Shown: piece by piece, positions 8,847 through 17,121 of the stretch
How positions within the stretch are numbered: position 1 is the stretch's first letter
How the letters are laid out: each line of letters begins with the position of its first letter
Assembly: GCA_035495315.1 (NCBI GenBank)
Contig: DATJGF010000110.1
Coordinates: 1-64,000, forward strand
DNA length: 64,000 nt
Source of the DNA: DATJGF01 sp035495315
GTDB taxonomy: Bacteria; Verrucomicrobiota; Verrucomicrobiia; Limisphaerales; UBA8199
Direction of reading: 5' to 3'
The notes under the pieces: model-generated
What the model saw: only the letters and a program-made list of their open reading frames with translations
The model's database searches: none
What the model was told of the DNA's origin: nothing
Made by a program: the position numbers and the translations under genes

Positions 8847-9722
8847 ATGCAAGATTTAATCGCCAAAGCGACGACGCTGCTGGAAGCCCTGCCTTATATC
8901 CAAAAATTTAACGGCGCGACGTTCGTCCTCAAATACGGCGGAAGCTTCATGGATTCCCCGGAGCAAGAGGTGCGAGAGAGCGTTGCGCGGGATGTGGTTT
9001 TCCTTGAAGCCGTCGAGATTAACCCGGTCGTGGTGCACGGTGGCGGTAAAGCGATCACCCGAGCCATGGAAAAAGCCGGGTTGAAGTCGAATTTTATTCA
9101 AGGTCAGCGCGTTACCGACGAAGCCACGGTGAAAATCGTCGACGACGTCCTTTCCCGTGAGATCAACCCGGAGGTCGTCTCGACTATTAATTCATTAGGC
9201 GGCATCGCGAAGGGCTTCGCCGGCCCGGATATTTTCAAATGCCGCAAGCTCGTCGTAACCGGCGCTGCCGGGGAAACTCTCGACCTCGGTTTTGTGGGCG
9301 AGGTGAGCGAAGTTGATGTTACGCCGTTGCGCGACTGTATTGAACGCGGAATCACGCCAGTAATTAGCCCAACCGCGCGTGGCGAGGATGGTCGAATCTA
9401 TAATTGCAACGCGGATGTCGCCGCGGCGCACGTTGCAATTGCTTTGAAGGCCAGCCGGCTCGTTTTTATGAGCGATGTGCCGGGTCTGCTGGAAAATCCA
9501 AACCGGCCAGACAGTGTCATTTCGCAGCTGAAGCTGAGCCGGGTGGAGCAGTTGAAACGAACCGGCGTCGTCGATAAAGGAATGATCCCCAAGGTCGATA
9601 GCGCTGTCGCCGCACTTCGCGCCGGCGTGGAAAAAGTTTCCTTCGTAGACGGGCGCGTGCCGCATGCAGTCTTGCTTGAGATTTTCACCGATGAAGGCGT
9701 CGGCACGGAAGTGGTGATGTGA
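8847..9722 (+). CDS. argB: acetylglutamate kinase
   Basis: 291 residues, the usual length. Phosphorylates N-acetylglutamate, the step after ArgJ's acetyl transfer in arginine synthesis. Amino-acid-kinase motifs are clear: KYGGSFMD near the start (nucleotide-binding lysine and glycines), VVHGGGKAI (substrate loop), the NSLGGIAKGF region, NCNADVAAAHVA, and the C-terminal KGMIPKVDSAVAALRAGV. The start at 8847 is preceded by a short spacer from argJ that contains degenerate repeat sequence (CCGAAGTCCGAAATGCG). The two genes are probably one operon. Confidence 0.97.
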   Translation: MQDLIAKATTLLEALPYIQKFNGATFVLKYGGSFMDSPEQEVRESVARDVVFLEAVEINPVVVHGGGKAITRAMEKAGLKSNFIQGQRVTDEATVKIVDDVLSREINPEVVSTINSLGGIAKGFAGPDIFKCRKLVVTGAAGETLDLGFVGEVSEVDVTPLRDCIERGITPVISPTARGEDGRIYNCNADVAAAHVAIALKASRLVFMSDVPGLLENPNRPDSVISQLKLSRVEQLKRTGVVDKGMIPKVDSAVAALRAGVEKVSFVDGRVPHAVLLEIFTDEGVGTEVVM

Positions 9723-9730
9723 GCTTGCCT

Positions 9731-9806
9731 GGTAGCGCAGAGTTGCATTAGTGATTTAAGAAAAGTGTGGCCTCCTGCAGAGGATTCCAGACGCGAAGGC
9801 CGCTAC
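9731..9806. repeat. short palindromic element after argB
   Basis: GTAGCG at 9731-9736 is complementary to CGCTAC at 9801-9806. The bases between include a GGCCTCC/GGATTCC-like inner pair. The spot is just after argB and next to a larger inverted repeat at 9828-9950. It could help end transcription of argB, but no T tract follows. Confidence 0.4.
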
Positions 9807-9827
9807 CGTTCGAATCAAACTGCTCTA

Positions 9828-9950
9828 GTAACGCGGAGTTTCACTCTGCTGTCTCGCGGGCTTTCAGCCTGCAATTACGGTTTCCAACCCTCACTTGAAG
9901 CGATTTGAGGAAGGGGCGCTATCCGAGTCCAGAGTAAAACTCTGCGTTAC
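9828..9950. repeat. GTAACGC-type inverted repeat
   Basis: The arm at 9828-9847 (starts GTAACGCGGAGTTTCACTCT) and the arm at 9931-9950 (AGAGTAAAACTCTGCGTTAC) match as reverse complements at 18 of 20 positions. Each arm also contains a small GAGT/ACTC palindrome. It lies exactly between the argB side and the stop codon of hrpB at 9951. It looks like a miniature repeat element; termination for the convergent genes is possible. Confidence 0.65.
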
Positions 9951-12491
9951 TTACCTCCACTGGTGCTTCGGGTATTTGCGCTGAAGTTCTTGTTTTACCC
10001 GCGGATACTGCTCCCGCCAGAAGTTGCCGAGATCTTGAGTGATTTGCACCGGACGCATATTCGGAGCCAGGATCTGGACCAGGATCGAAATTTTCCCCAT
10101 CGCGATTCGCGGCGTACTGGTTACATCGTAGAGCTCCTGGATTCGCACGGCGATATGTGGCGGGGCTCCCGTTTCATACACGACCTTCGGTGTGCGGCCG
10201 TTGCTTAGGGTCAGCCGTTCGGGCACGTGCTTTTCCAGCAGTTCTTCCTGGGAGGGACTCAGCCAACTCTTTATAACCGCTCGCACCGGTTTGTCTTTGA
10301 TGTCTTTATAGCCGGTAGCGCCGTGACAGAGTTGTTCGATGAGATGCCGTCGCTCCTCGGTACCAATGGGCGGCAAATCCAATTCCGGGCACCATTGACT
10401 GAGCAAGTTCAGACGCACGATCCACTGCTCGACAGCGTTATCCCATTCTTTCAGGATCAGATGGCCCGCAAGGACTTCTTCGGTCAATAGCCGGGCAGCC
10501 TCGTCCGCCGGCGGCGGTTCAACGCGCCGTCCCCCGATCGCCAGGTCCCTAAATCTGAGTTGCTCTTCGGCATAGACACGCTTGCTCGTCGCGTCGTAAA
10601 ACACCCGCAGAGAGCCATTGATGTCTTCTGGGAACAACTCTCGCAACCACGGCTCTTCAATCGCCGTCGCCAAACTCAGCAGGGTGTTAACGGTTTTGTC
10701 CTTGCCTTCGACTTCGCGCACCTCGGCTGCCACGAGCAACGGGCTGTTCTGAACCGCGCTCTCCCGAGCCAGCACGCCCCGGCGGCCATGGACCAGATCG
10801 CAGCGCAACGTGCCGCTATCGACTCGTCGCCCGACCCGATCGCTGAACCCGATAAGAATGCATTTTTGCAACGCTTCGTCCGGAATCTCGCGAAGAGCCG
10901 TCTCCAGGCCCTCGCGTCGCGCGATGTCGAGGAATTGCTGAAACAGAGGACCAACCTGCCGCGCTGTGACCATGTGAACCCCCAGCCGACGACACGGTCC
11001 CAATTGGAAATTGTTTTTTGACGCGTAATTCCAGGCGCGCATCAGCATCCAGAAATCACTCGCGGCTTTGTCACCCAGCAGATCTTCGCGGTACCGCGCG
11101 GTCTCACGGTCAATATTGCGCAGCAGCAAGTCGCGGCCTTGCGTCAAAGCAGCAACCAGGCACGCCTGGTACACACACTTATAATCCTGCGCGGCCAGCA
11201 GCATCCGGGAGTAACGCGGGTGCAGTGGGAACGCCAGCATTTTGCGGCCAATCGCACTGATCTGATGGTTCGGGCCCTTTAGCGCGCCCAGATCACTCAG
11301 CAGTTCCTCGGCATGGGCCAGCGCTTGGGCGTCCGGTGGCTCGAGCCAGCGAAACTTGCGCAAGTCTTCAACACCGGCGGCTTTGAGCGTGAGAACGACT
11401 TCGGCGAGATCCAATCGCTTGATTTCAGCGGTTTCCTGCACCAGCCGATGCCCATGTTCCTCACGCGACCAGAGTCGCAGGCAGACACCGGGTGCGGTGC
11501 GCCCCGCGCGCCCCGCGCGTTGGTCCGCTGAAGCCTGACTGATCTTATCGATCAGCAGCGTATTGATGCCGCGATAAGGATCATAACGGGGAATCCGGGC
11601 CAGCCCGCTGTCAATTACGCACCGAATACCGTCAATCGTCAGCGAGGTCTCCGCCACATTCGTCGCGACGACGACTTTGCGTTTATCGTACCGCGCGACT
11701 GCGGCATCCTGGTCAGCCGGCGGCAGTTCCCCGTGCAATGGCAACAGAATGAAACCACGCGATTCGTCACAATGGCGGATTGCTTCGATCGTTTGCGAGA
11801 TTTCAAAACCCCCGGGCATAAATACGAGCACATCCCCTTCGCCACCGGACCGCACGAACTCGCTGAAAGCCCCGGCTGCCTGTTCCCAAATCGGTCGCTT
11901 GTCGACATAACTCGGTGAGTCGGCAAATTCGATCCCCACGGGAAATGTGCGCCCCGCAGAATCCAGAACACGGCAAGGGCGGAGGTACTCCTCGAGGCGA
12001 ACGGAATCGAGCGTAGCGGACATGACGAGGATCTTGAGATCCGGCCGCTGTGATTGCTGCAGATCAAGCGCCCGGGCCAAAGTTATATCGCCGTAAAGAT
12101 GACGCTCGTGGAATTCATCGAAAATGAGTGCCGCCACACCTTTGAGCACTGGGTCCTGAACGATCTGGCGCAACAGCACGCCTTCGGTGACAAAACGAAT
12201 GCGGGTCTCCGGTCCGCTGACATTTTCGAAACGAATTTGATAGCCGACCTCCCGGCCAAGTTCCGTCCGCCGCTCCCACGCGACGCGCGCCGCCAGCAGG
12301 CGAGTCGCAAGCCGTCGCGGTTGAAGAATGACAACTTGCCCGGCAGCCAGCAGTCCCTGATCCAGCAACATCTGCGGAACCTGGGTGGATTTACCTGAAC
12401 CCGTCGGCGCCGAAACAATCACGCGTCCGTGCTCCCGGACACTGCTGACAATCGCCTGCTCAATTTCGTAGATGGGGAGTCGATCCGCCAT
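9951..12491 (-). CDS. hrpB: ATP-dependent RNA helicase HrpB
   Basis: 846 residues, the typical HrpB length. A DEAH-type helicase: APTGSGKST (motif I, about 25-33), DEFHER (motif II), SATLD (III), QRAGRAGR (VI), then the HA2/OB-like region and the long HrpB C-terminal domain (ending near YPRVKQELQRKYPKHQW). HrpB proteins unwind RNA in an ATP-dependent way; their cellular role is poorly defined. The start MADRLPIYEIEQ fits the family's PI..... start. The gene stands alone on the minus strand between two repeat-bearing gaps. Confidence 0.95.
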   Translation of the reverse strand: MADRLPIYEIEQAIVSSVREHGRVIVSAPTGSGKSTQVPQMLLDQGLLAAGQVVILQPRRLATRLLAARVAWERRTELGREVGYQIRFENVSGPETRIRFVTEGVLLRQIVQDPVLKGVAALIFDEFHERHLYGDITLARALDLQQSQRPDLKILVMSATLDSVRLEEYLRPCRVLDSAGRTFPVGIEFADSPSYVDKRPIWEQAAGAFSEFVRSGGEGDVLVFMPGGFEISQTIEAIRHCDESRGFILLPLHGELPPADQDAAVARYDKRKVVVATNVAETSLTIDGIRCVIDSGLARIPRYDPYRGINTLLIDKISQASADQRAGRAGRTAPGVCLRLWSREEHGHRLVQETAEIKRLDLAEVVLTLKAAGVEDLRKFRWLEPPDAQALAHAEELLSDLGALKGPNHQISAIGRKMLAFPLHPRYSRMLLAAQDYKCVYQACLVAALTQGRDLLLRNIDRETARYREDLLGDKAASDFWMLMRAWNYASKNNFQLGPCRRLGVHMVTARQVGPLFQQFLDIARREGLETALREIPDEALQKCILIGFSDRVGRRVDSGTLRCDLVHGRRGVLARESAVQNSPLLVAAEVREVEGKDKTVNTLLSLATAIEEPWLRELFPEDINGSLRVFYDATSKRVYAEEQLRFRDLAIGGRRVEPPPADEAARLLTEEVLAGHLILKEWDNAVEQWIVRLNLLSQWCPELDLPPIGTEERRHLIEQLCHGATGYKDIKDKPVRAVIKSWLSPSQEELLEKHVPERLTLSNGRTPKVVYETGAPPHIAVRIQELYDVTSTPRIAMGKISILVQILAPNMRPVQITQDLGNFWREQYPRVKQELQRKYPKHQWR

Positions 12492-12650
12492 GGAATAAGC
12501 ATGTTAATCCCCTTCCAGGAGAATTCAAACCCATTGCCCAGGAAGCTTGGCACTGCCACTGCTATAGCAACCGCAGCGAATGGCCATTTACAGCCAAATA
12601 TGCAGTATCGAAACCGCTGAGTGCCAAACTCAGGGTGTTCTCGTATTCTT

Positions 12651-12782
12651 ATGAAAGAATTCCTCATCATCTGCGGAATACTCCTGGCCGTTATGCCCCA
12701 AGCGCTTAGCCTCGCGCTCGTCTGTATTTTGCTCGGCCTGATTTGCCCGCACGCGGAGGATTTCCCGGATTCCGGTGTGTAA
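12651..12782 (+). CDS. possible small hydrophobic protein
   Basis: A 43-codon frame reads MKEFLIICGILLAVMPQALSLALVC..., with a hydrophobic N-terminal half and a short acidic tail PHAEDFPDSGV, ending at TAA 12780-12782. Codon use looks natural and the sequence would make one or two membrane segments. No ribosome-binding site is obvious and no relative is recognised, so it may be chance. It lies alone between divergent hrpB and the epimerase-like gene. Confidence 0.3.
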   Translation: MKEFLIICGILLAVMPQALSLALVCILLGLICPHAEDFPDSGV

Positions 12783-12913
12783 GCTTCAACCTGTCAGAAG
12801 CTTGCTTTCCTTTTGGCCTTAAATCGTTGGGCGGACGAACATCCTGTACACCTGGTAGCCTGACTGTCCATTCTGTGGAAGACTCGAACTCATACGACCG
12901 AATGAAAAGAGGA

Positions 12914-13048
12914 GCCTCACGCAAAGCTCGCCAAGCCGCAAAGATTGAATTTGATTTTTGTCTGAAGCGGGACCTTCAGGCTTGGTAAAAAGCGTTGATC
13001 TGTTCGTATTTCACTTGCTTTGCGAGCTTGGCGCCCTTGGCGTGAGGC
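12914..13048. repeat. GCCTCACG-type inverted repeat
   Basis: The left arm 12914-12944 begins GCCTCACGCAAAGCTCGCC. The right arm ends at 13048 with GGCGCCCTTGGCGTGAGGC. Allowing one gap, about 24 of 30 positions are complementary, around a loop of about 75 bases. The rest of the 12492-13101 gap holds only the small frame described separately. Probably a dispersed palindromic element. Confidence 0.6.
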
Positions 13049-13101
13049 GTGGCTAAAATGCTTTGACAGTTTCTCGATGCGCCGTACCCTCCGGTTCCAT
13101 T

Positions 13102-13944
13102 ATGAGATTCGGCATAAATACTTTCCTTTTCACCTCCCCCTTCACAAACGATAGCACGAAGCTGTTTCCCAAATTCAAACGTTGGGGATTTCAAAGCATC
13201 GAGATCCCCATCGAAGATCCCTCCCACATCGATCCGGCTCACGTTAAACGCGAGCTGGATAAAAACGCTCTCGTCTGCGGCACGGCTTGCGCGTGCGTTG
13301 GCCCGGACCGCGACCTGCGTGGCACACCCGAGCAACAGGAGAACGGCCTGGAATACATGATGAAGGTGATTGATCAAATGGTCGTGCTGGACTGCCCGGC
13401 GTTGATCGGTCCCGTGTATTCGGCCGTCGGTCGTGCCGATGCCGTCCCGCCGGCTGAGTACAAAAAGCAATGGAAAACGGTGGTCAAAAATCTCAAGGCG
13501 TTATGCAAATATGCCGAGAGCAAGGGCAAGTTCGTTTACATGGAACCACTGAATCGCTTCGAAACCGACTTCATCAATACGTGCGACCAGGCACTCAAGA
13601 TGGTCAAAGATGTCGGTAGTCCTGCATTGAAACTGCACCTCGATACGTTCCATATGAATATCGAGGAAAAAGACCAGGCCGCGGCGATTCGCAAAGCCGG
13701 CAAGTTGTTGGGCCATGTCCATGCCTGTGGCTGTGATCGCGGCACGCCGGGCAACGATCACATTGATTGGAAATCCATCGCCAAAGCCCTCAAGGACATC
13801 CGCTATGATGGCGACGTCGTGATCGAGTCTTTCACCACCGATGTCAAGGTGATTGCCAGGGCCGCCGCCATTTGGCGGCAGATTGAACCCACTCAGGATG
13901 AAATCGCCGTCAAAGGGCTGAAATTTCTGCAGAGGATCTTATGA
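13102..13944 (+). CDS. sugar isomerase/epimerase, D-tagatose/D-psicose 3-epimerase-like
   Basis: 280 residues from the ATG at 13102; a TTG further upstream lacks conserved sequence. TIM-barrel fold of the xylose isomerase-like family. Metal and catalytic residues sit in EPLNRFETDFINT (near 147), LHLDTFHMNIEE (near 180) and VIESF (near 240). GKLLGHVHACGCDRGTPG is the substrate loop typical of ketose 3-epimerases. These enzymes epimerise free ketoses, or act on keto-sugars, with Mn or Co. The stop overlaps the start of the next gene (ATGA), so the two are translated together. That neighbour carries DUF1080 and ThuA-type domains, which suggests a route for 3-keto-glycosides or related sugars. 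Exact substrate unknown. Confidence 0.85.
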   Translation: MRFGINTFLFTSPFTNDSTKLFPKFKRWGFQSIEIPIEDPSHIDPAHVKRELDKNALVCGTACACVGPDRDLRGTPEQQENGLEYMMKVIDQMVVLDCPALIGPVYSAVGRADAVPPAEYKKQWKTVVKNLKALCKYAESKGKFVYMEPLNRFETDFINTCDQALKMVKDVGSPALKLHLDTFHMNIEEKDQAAAIRKAGKLLGHVHACGCDRGTPGNDHIDWKSIAKALKDIRYDGDVVIESFTTDVKVIARAAAIWRQIEPTQDEIAVKGLKFLQRIL

Positions 13945-15953
13945 AAGGATACCAGAACAACAATTCCCGACCCCTTACCCCGACCCTCTCCTCTTATGAA
14001 GGGGAGAGGGAGAAGCGAGGACAGTCTCGCTGTGTCAGTGCAATCGGGTCGCTGAGTCGTGCTGTGCTCCTCGCTTCGCTCCTGTTCGGATCAGGATTAC
14101 CAGCCTCACTGCACAGCGCTGAAGCCGGTTTTGAGAGTCTCTTCAACGGGAAAGATCTGAGCGGGTGGGATGGCAACCCAAAACTCTGGAGCGTAAAAGA
14201 CGGTGCTATCACCGGACAAACCACGGCACAAAATCCTGCCGGGGGCAACACCTTCTTGATCTGGACCAATGGCACGGTCGGCGATTTTGAGTTGCGATGT
14301 TCCTTCCGCCTGGTGCCGGGCGACAGCAAAGGCTTCGCCAATTCCGGCATTCAATATCGCAGCAAGGTGCTGGACCCAGCCAACTGGGTGGTCGGCGGAT
14401 ACCAGGCCGATATGGAGGCCGGCCCCAGCTACACGGGCATTTTGTATGAAGAGCGGATGAGCCGCCAGATCATGGCCGAGCGCGGCGAGAAGGTCGTTTG
14501 GGACAAAGACTGCAAAAAACAAGTCGTTGGCTCGGTGGGCAGCGCGGCGGAGATCGAACGATCACTAAAGAAAGGCGACTGGAACGATTACGTAGTTATT
14601 GCCCAGGGCAATCATCTGCAGCACTTCGTCAATGGCAAACAAACCGTTGACGTGACCGATAATTGCGAGTCCAAACGCGCGATGAACGGCGTCCTCGCGC
14701 TGCAGTTGCATGCCGGCCCACCCATGCTGGCCCAATTCAAGAATTTGAGGATCAAAACCTCCTCCTCCGGCAGCGCACAATCGGACGATCTGCAGCAATT
14801 GCAAGGGGCTTGGAAAATCGCCGCCGTCGAAATCGATGGCAATCCAGCCGACGCGGACAACATCGCCGACCTCTCCGTCACGATTAAGGGCAACTCGTAC
14901 ATCTTCAGTAACCGTGAGGGCGATCATCCCGGGACGTTCACACTGGATCCTTCCAAACAACCGAAGCAGATGGATATACGTCCAGGCGATGGCCCGGATG
15001 AAGGTCAGACGATGCTCGGCATTTACGATGTCACCGCCGATGGTTTCCGCGTTTGCTACGCCCGGGCCGGAGCCAGCCGCCCCGGCACCTTCAGCACCGA
15101 ACAGGATTCCGGCCGTATCCTCATTTCTTATAAGAAACGAAACTCCAAAAACGTGGTCTTTATCGCGGGACCGCCTAGCCACGGCCCGCGCGAACATGAG
15201 CATCGCGCCGGTTGCTTGTTATTAAAGTCGTGTCTCGATCATTGTGCGGGGATGACTTCGGTGGTTTATAGCAATGGTTGGCCGTCCAACCCTGCTGAAG
15301 CGTTTGCCGACGCCGCAACCGTCGTGGTTTACAGCGACGGTGGCGGCGGCCATCCGTTGCTGCAGGGCGACCGGCTGAATACCCTGGGCGAGTTGATGAA
15401 AAAAGGAGTCGGCCTGGTCTGTATTCACTACGCGGTGGAACCGACGAAAGAAAAAGGCGAGAAGGAGTTCCTCGATTGGATCGGTGGCTGTTTTGAAATC
15501 AATCACTCAGTGAATCCGACCTGGACTGCGGATTTCAAAGAACTGCCGGCCCACCCGATTACCCGCGGTGTCAACCCGTTCAAAATCCACGACGAATGGT
15601 ATTTTTACATGCGCTTTCGCGAGGGCATGCAAGGCCTGCTCCCGATTCTAACCGCCGTTCCTCCCGAGAGCACCATGTCGCGCTCTGATGGGTCGCACGA
15701 AGGTAATCCCGAAGTGCGTGCCGCGGTGAAAAAGGGCGAACCCCAACACATGGCCTGGGCTTGCGAACGGCAAGATGGCGGGCGCGGGTTTGGTTTCACC
15801 GGCGCTCACTATCATAAGAACTGGGCGAATGACAATTTCCGCAAATTGGTCCTGAACGCGATCCTGTGGACCGCCAAGGTGGAAGTGCCGAACGACGGCG
15901 TCGCCAGTAATGTCACGGAAGCCGATCTTCAGCAAAACCTCGATAAAAAATAA
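13941..15953 (+). CDS. three-domain fusion: DUF1080 – TIGR03067-like – ThuA-like
   Basis: 670 residues with a signal-like stretch (SRAVLLASLLFGSGLPASLHSAEA, about 34-57), so probably exported. First domain, about 58-275: DUF1080 / 3-keto-disaccharide hydrolase type (FESLFNGKDLSGWDG at the start, FELRCSFRL, GFANSGIQYRS, QLHAGPPMLAQFKNLRIK at the end). Second, about 280-395: TIGR03067-like (LQQLQGAWKIAAVEIDG, FTLDPSKQPKQMDI, GIYDVTADGFRVCYA). Third, about 398-650: ThuA / class-I-amidotransferase-like fold (VVFIAGPPSHGPREHEH, GVGLVCIHYAVE, FGFTGAHYHKNW). The parts usually occur as separate proteins. Residues 11-28 (RPLTPTLSSYEGEREKRG) come from a palindromic repeat, and no better start follows. 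Coupled to the epimerase-like gene, which points to secreted sugar breakdown. Confidence 0.85.
   Translation: MKGYQNNNSRPLTPTLSSYEGEREKRGQSRCVSAIGSLSRAVLLASLLFGSGLPASLHSAEAGFESLFNGKDLSGWDGNPKLWSVKDGAITGQTTAQNPAGGNTFLIWTNGTVGDFELRCSFRLVPGDSKGFANSGIQYRSKVLDPANWVVGGYQADMEAGPSYTGILYEERMSRQIMAERGEKVVWDKDCKKQVVGSVGSAAEIERSLKKGDWNDYVVIAQGNHLQHFVNGKQTVDVTDNCESKRAMNGVLALQLHAGPPMLAQFKNLRIKTSSSGSAQSDDLQQLQGAWKIAAVEIDGNPADADNIADLSVTIKGNSYIFSNREGDHPGTFTLDPSKQPKQMDIRPGDGPDEGQTMLGIYDVTADGFRVCYARAGASRPGTFSTEQDSGRILISYKKRNSKNVVFIAGPPSHGPREHEHRAGCLLLKSCLDHCAGMTSVVYSNGWPSNPAEAFADAATVVVYSDGGGGHPLLQGDRLNTLGELMKKGVGLVCIHYAVEPTKEKGEKEFLDWIGGCFEINHSVNPTWTADFKELPAHPITRGVNPFKIHDEWYFYMRFREGMQGLLPILTAVPPESTMSRSDGSHEGNPEVRAAVKKGEPQHMAWACERQDGGRGFGFTGAHYHKNWANDNFRKLVLNAILWTAKVEVPNDGVASNVTEADLQQNLDKK
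13984..14010. repeat. CCCTCTCC hairpin inside the DUF1080 fusion gene
   Basis: CCCTCTCC (13984-13991) and GGAGAGGG (14003-14010) are perfect reverse complements around an 11-base loop. In frame this gives the peptide LTPTLSSYEGERE, which is repeat-derived, at the N-terminus of the fusion protein. The same design occurs at 5858-5927 and 37554-37575. Confidence 0.65.
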
Positions 15954-16019
15954 AACGAGCGATGGGGTGGGCACCCCATATTCGAGACGACTTCCGGGCT
16001 TGAAAATACCAGCTGCTGC

Positions 16020-17105
16020 ATGATCACGGAGAACGGTTCTTTCGCGGGCAAGACCGTGGTGAAGAATCTGCCGGAAGCTCCGGTGGCGGCGGATGCTTCA
16101 TTTCCATCCAGGGTTCGACCTGTCTGGATCGCCTCTTATCCACGCTCGGGCAATACGTTTCTCCGCATCATTCTGCTGAATCTATTCCACTTGCCCACCT
16201 ACTCGATTTACAACATCGAGGGTCAAGGTTTCCCCGATCCTTCGGCCGCCGCTTTGGACGAAGCCCCCATTATGCCGCGCAACTGGCGGGAGCGCTTATC
16301 ACAAGAAGCTGGGGCTACCACCACGCTCATCAAAACCCATGACCCGCCGGAAGGCTCTGGCCCGGCGATTTACGTCGTGCGCGATGGGCGCGCCGCCGTC
16401 AACTCCTACTATTATTATCACAAAAAGTTCGCCTTCGAGAAGCCGTCCTTAACTGAAGTCATCGCCGGCGCCTGTCAGTTCGGCCGCTGGAACGATCATT
16501 ACCTCGCGTGGCGGCCTCGTATCCGGCAAAACACCTTGTTTTTGCGCTATGAGGAACTGGTCACCCGCCCTGACGAAATCATCCCGAAGCTTTCGCAGTT
16601 CCTAAGAATGGAACCCAAAGAAGGGCGCATTCCCACTTTCGAGGAGTTGAAGCAGCAAATGCCGACCTTTTTTCGGCGTGGCCAAAACGATGATTTCTTA
16701 AGCGAGTGGACTCCCGGACAAATGGCCCTGTTTAACGAGCTGCACGGGCCGGTGATGAAGGAACTGGATTACCCTTTGGCCAGCATCGGCGGAGACGACG
16801 GCAGCGCCGCTGCGGAACTGGCCCAGAGCGCCGCGCATTGGCACGAGTTGTACCTCGAAAAATTGCAGAGCCTCGGCAGTACCAGCGCGACCTGCCTGCA
16901 GCTTTATCGCGAAAATGAAGAACTGGGAAGGGAACTGAGGCAATTCTCCGAAGAGATTGAGAAAAAAGACGCCGTGCTTCGACCCTTATTGAAGAGCGTT
17001 TGGGTGAAAGTCGGTATGAGCATCGGGTTATTGCGCCGAGCGCGTAAAGCGAAGCGACGGCTCGGGGCCGACATCTCCGGCTCAACCGATCATACTTCCA
17101 AATAG
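16020..17105 (+). CDS. sulfotransferase-domain protein with C-terminal coiled coil
   Basis: 361 residues, no signal peptide. The PAPS-binding loop is SYPRSGNT (39-46), matching the 5'-phosphosulfate motif. The 3'-phosphate region is YVVRDGRAAVNSYYYYH (about 119-135). Later YEELVTRPDEIIPKLSQFL is the usual third conserved block. About 265-330 is rich in Glu/Leu heptads (LYRENEELGRELRQFSEEIEKK) and should form a coiled coil; the tail is very basic. It would transfer sulfate from PAPS to a sugar or other alcohol. It lies 66 bases after the DUF1080 fusion and converges with kamA. The acceptor is unknown; a link to sulfated polysaccharides is only inference. Confidence 0.8.
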   Translation: MITENGSFAGKTVVKNLPEAPVAADASFPSRVRPVWIASYPRSGNTFLRIILLNLFHLPTYSIYNIEGQGFPDPSAAALDEAPIMPRNWRERLSQEAGATTTLIKTHDPPEGSGPAIYVVRDGRAAVNSYYYYHKKFAFEKPSLTEVIAGACQFGRWNDHYLAWRPRIRQNTLFLRYEELVTRPDEIIPKLSQFLRMEPKEGRIPTFEELKQQMPTFFRRGQNDDFLSEWTPGQMALFNELHGPVMKELDYPLASIGGDDGSAAAELAQSAAHWHELYLEKLQSLGSTSATCLQLYRENEELGRELRQFSEEIEKKDAVLRPLLKSVWVKVGMSIGLLRRARKAKRRLGADISGSTDHTSK

Positions 17106-17121
17106 TTAATCTCGCCTGACC

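Noticed and set aside
12743..12988. Open frame of 81 codons before the epimerase-like gene
   Set aside because: It lies over the left arm of an inverted repeat and has no recognisable features.
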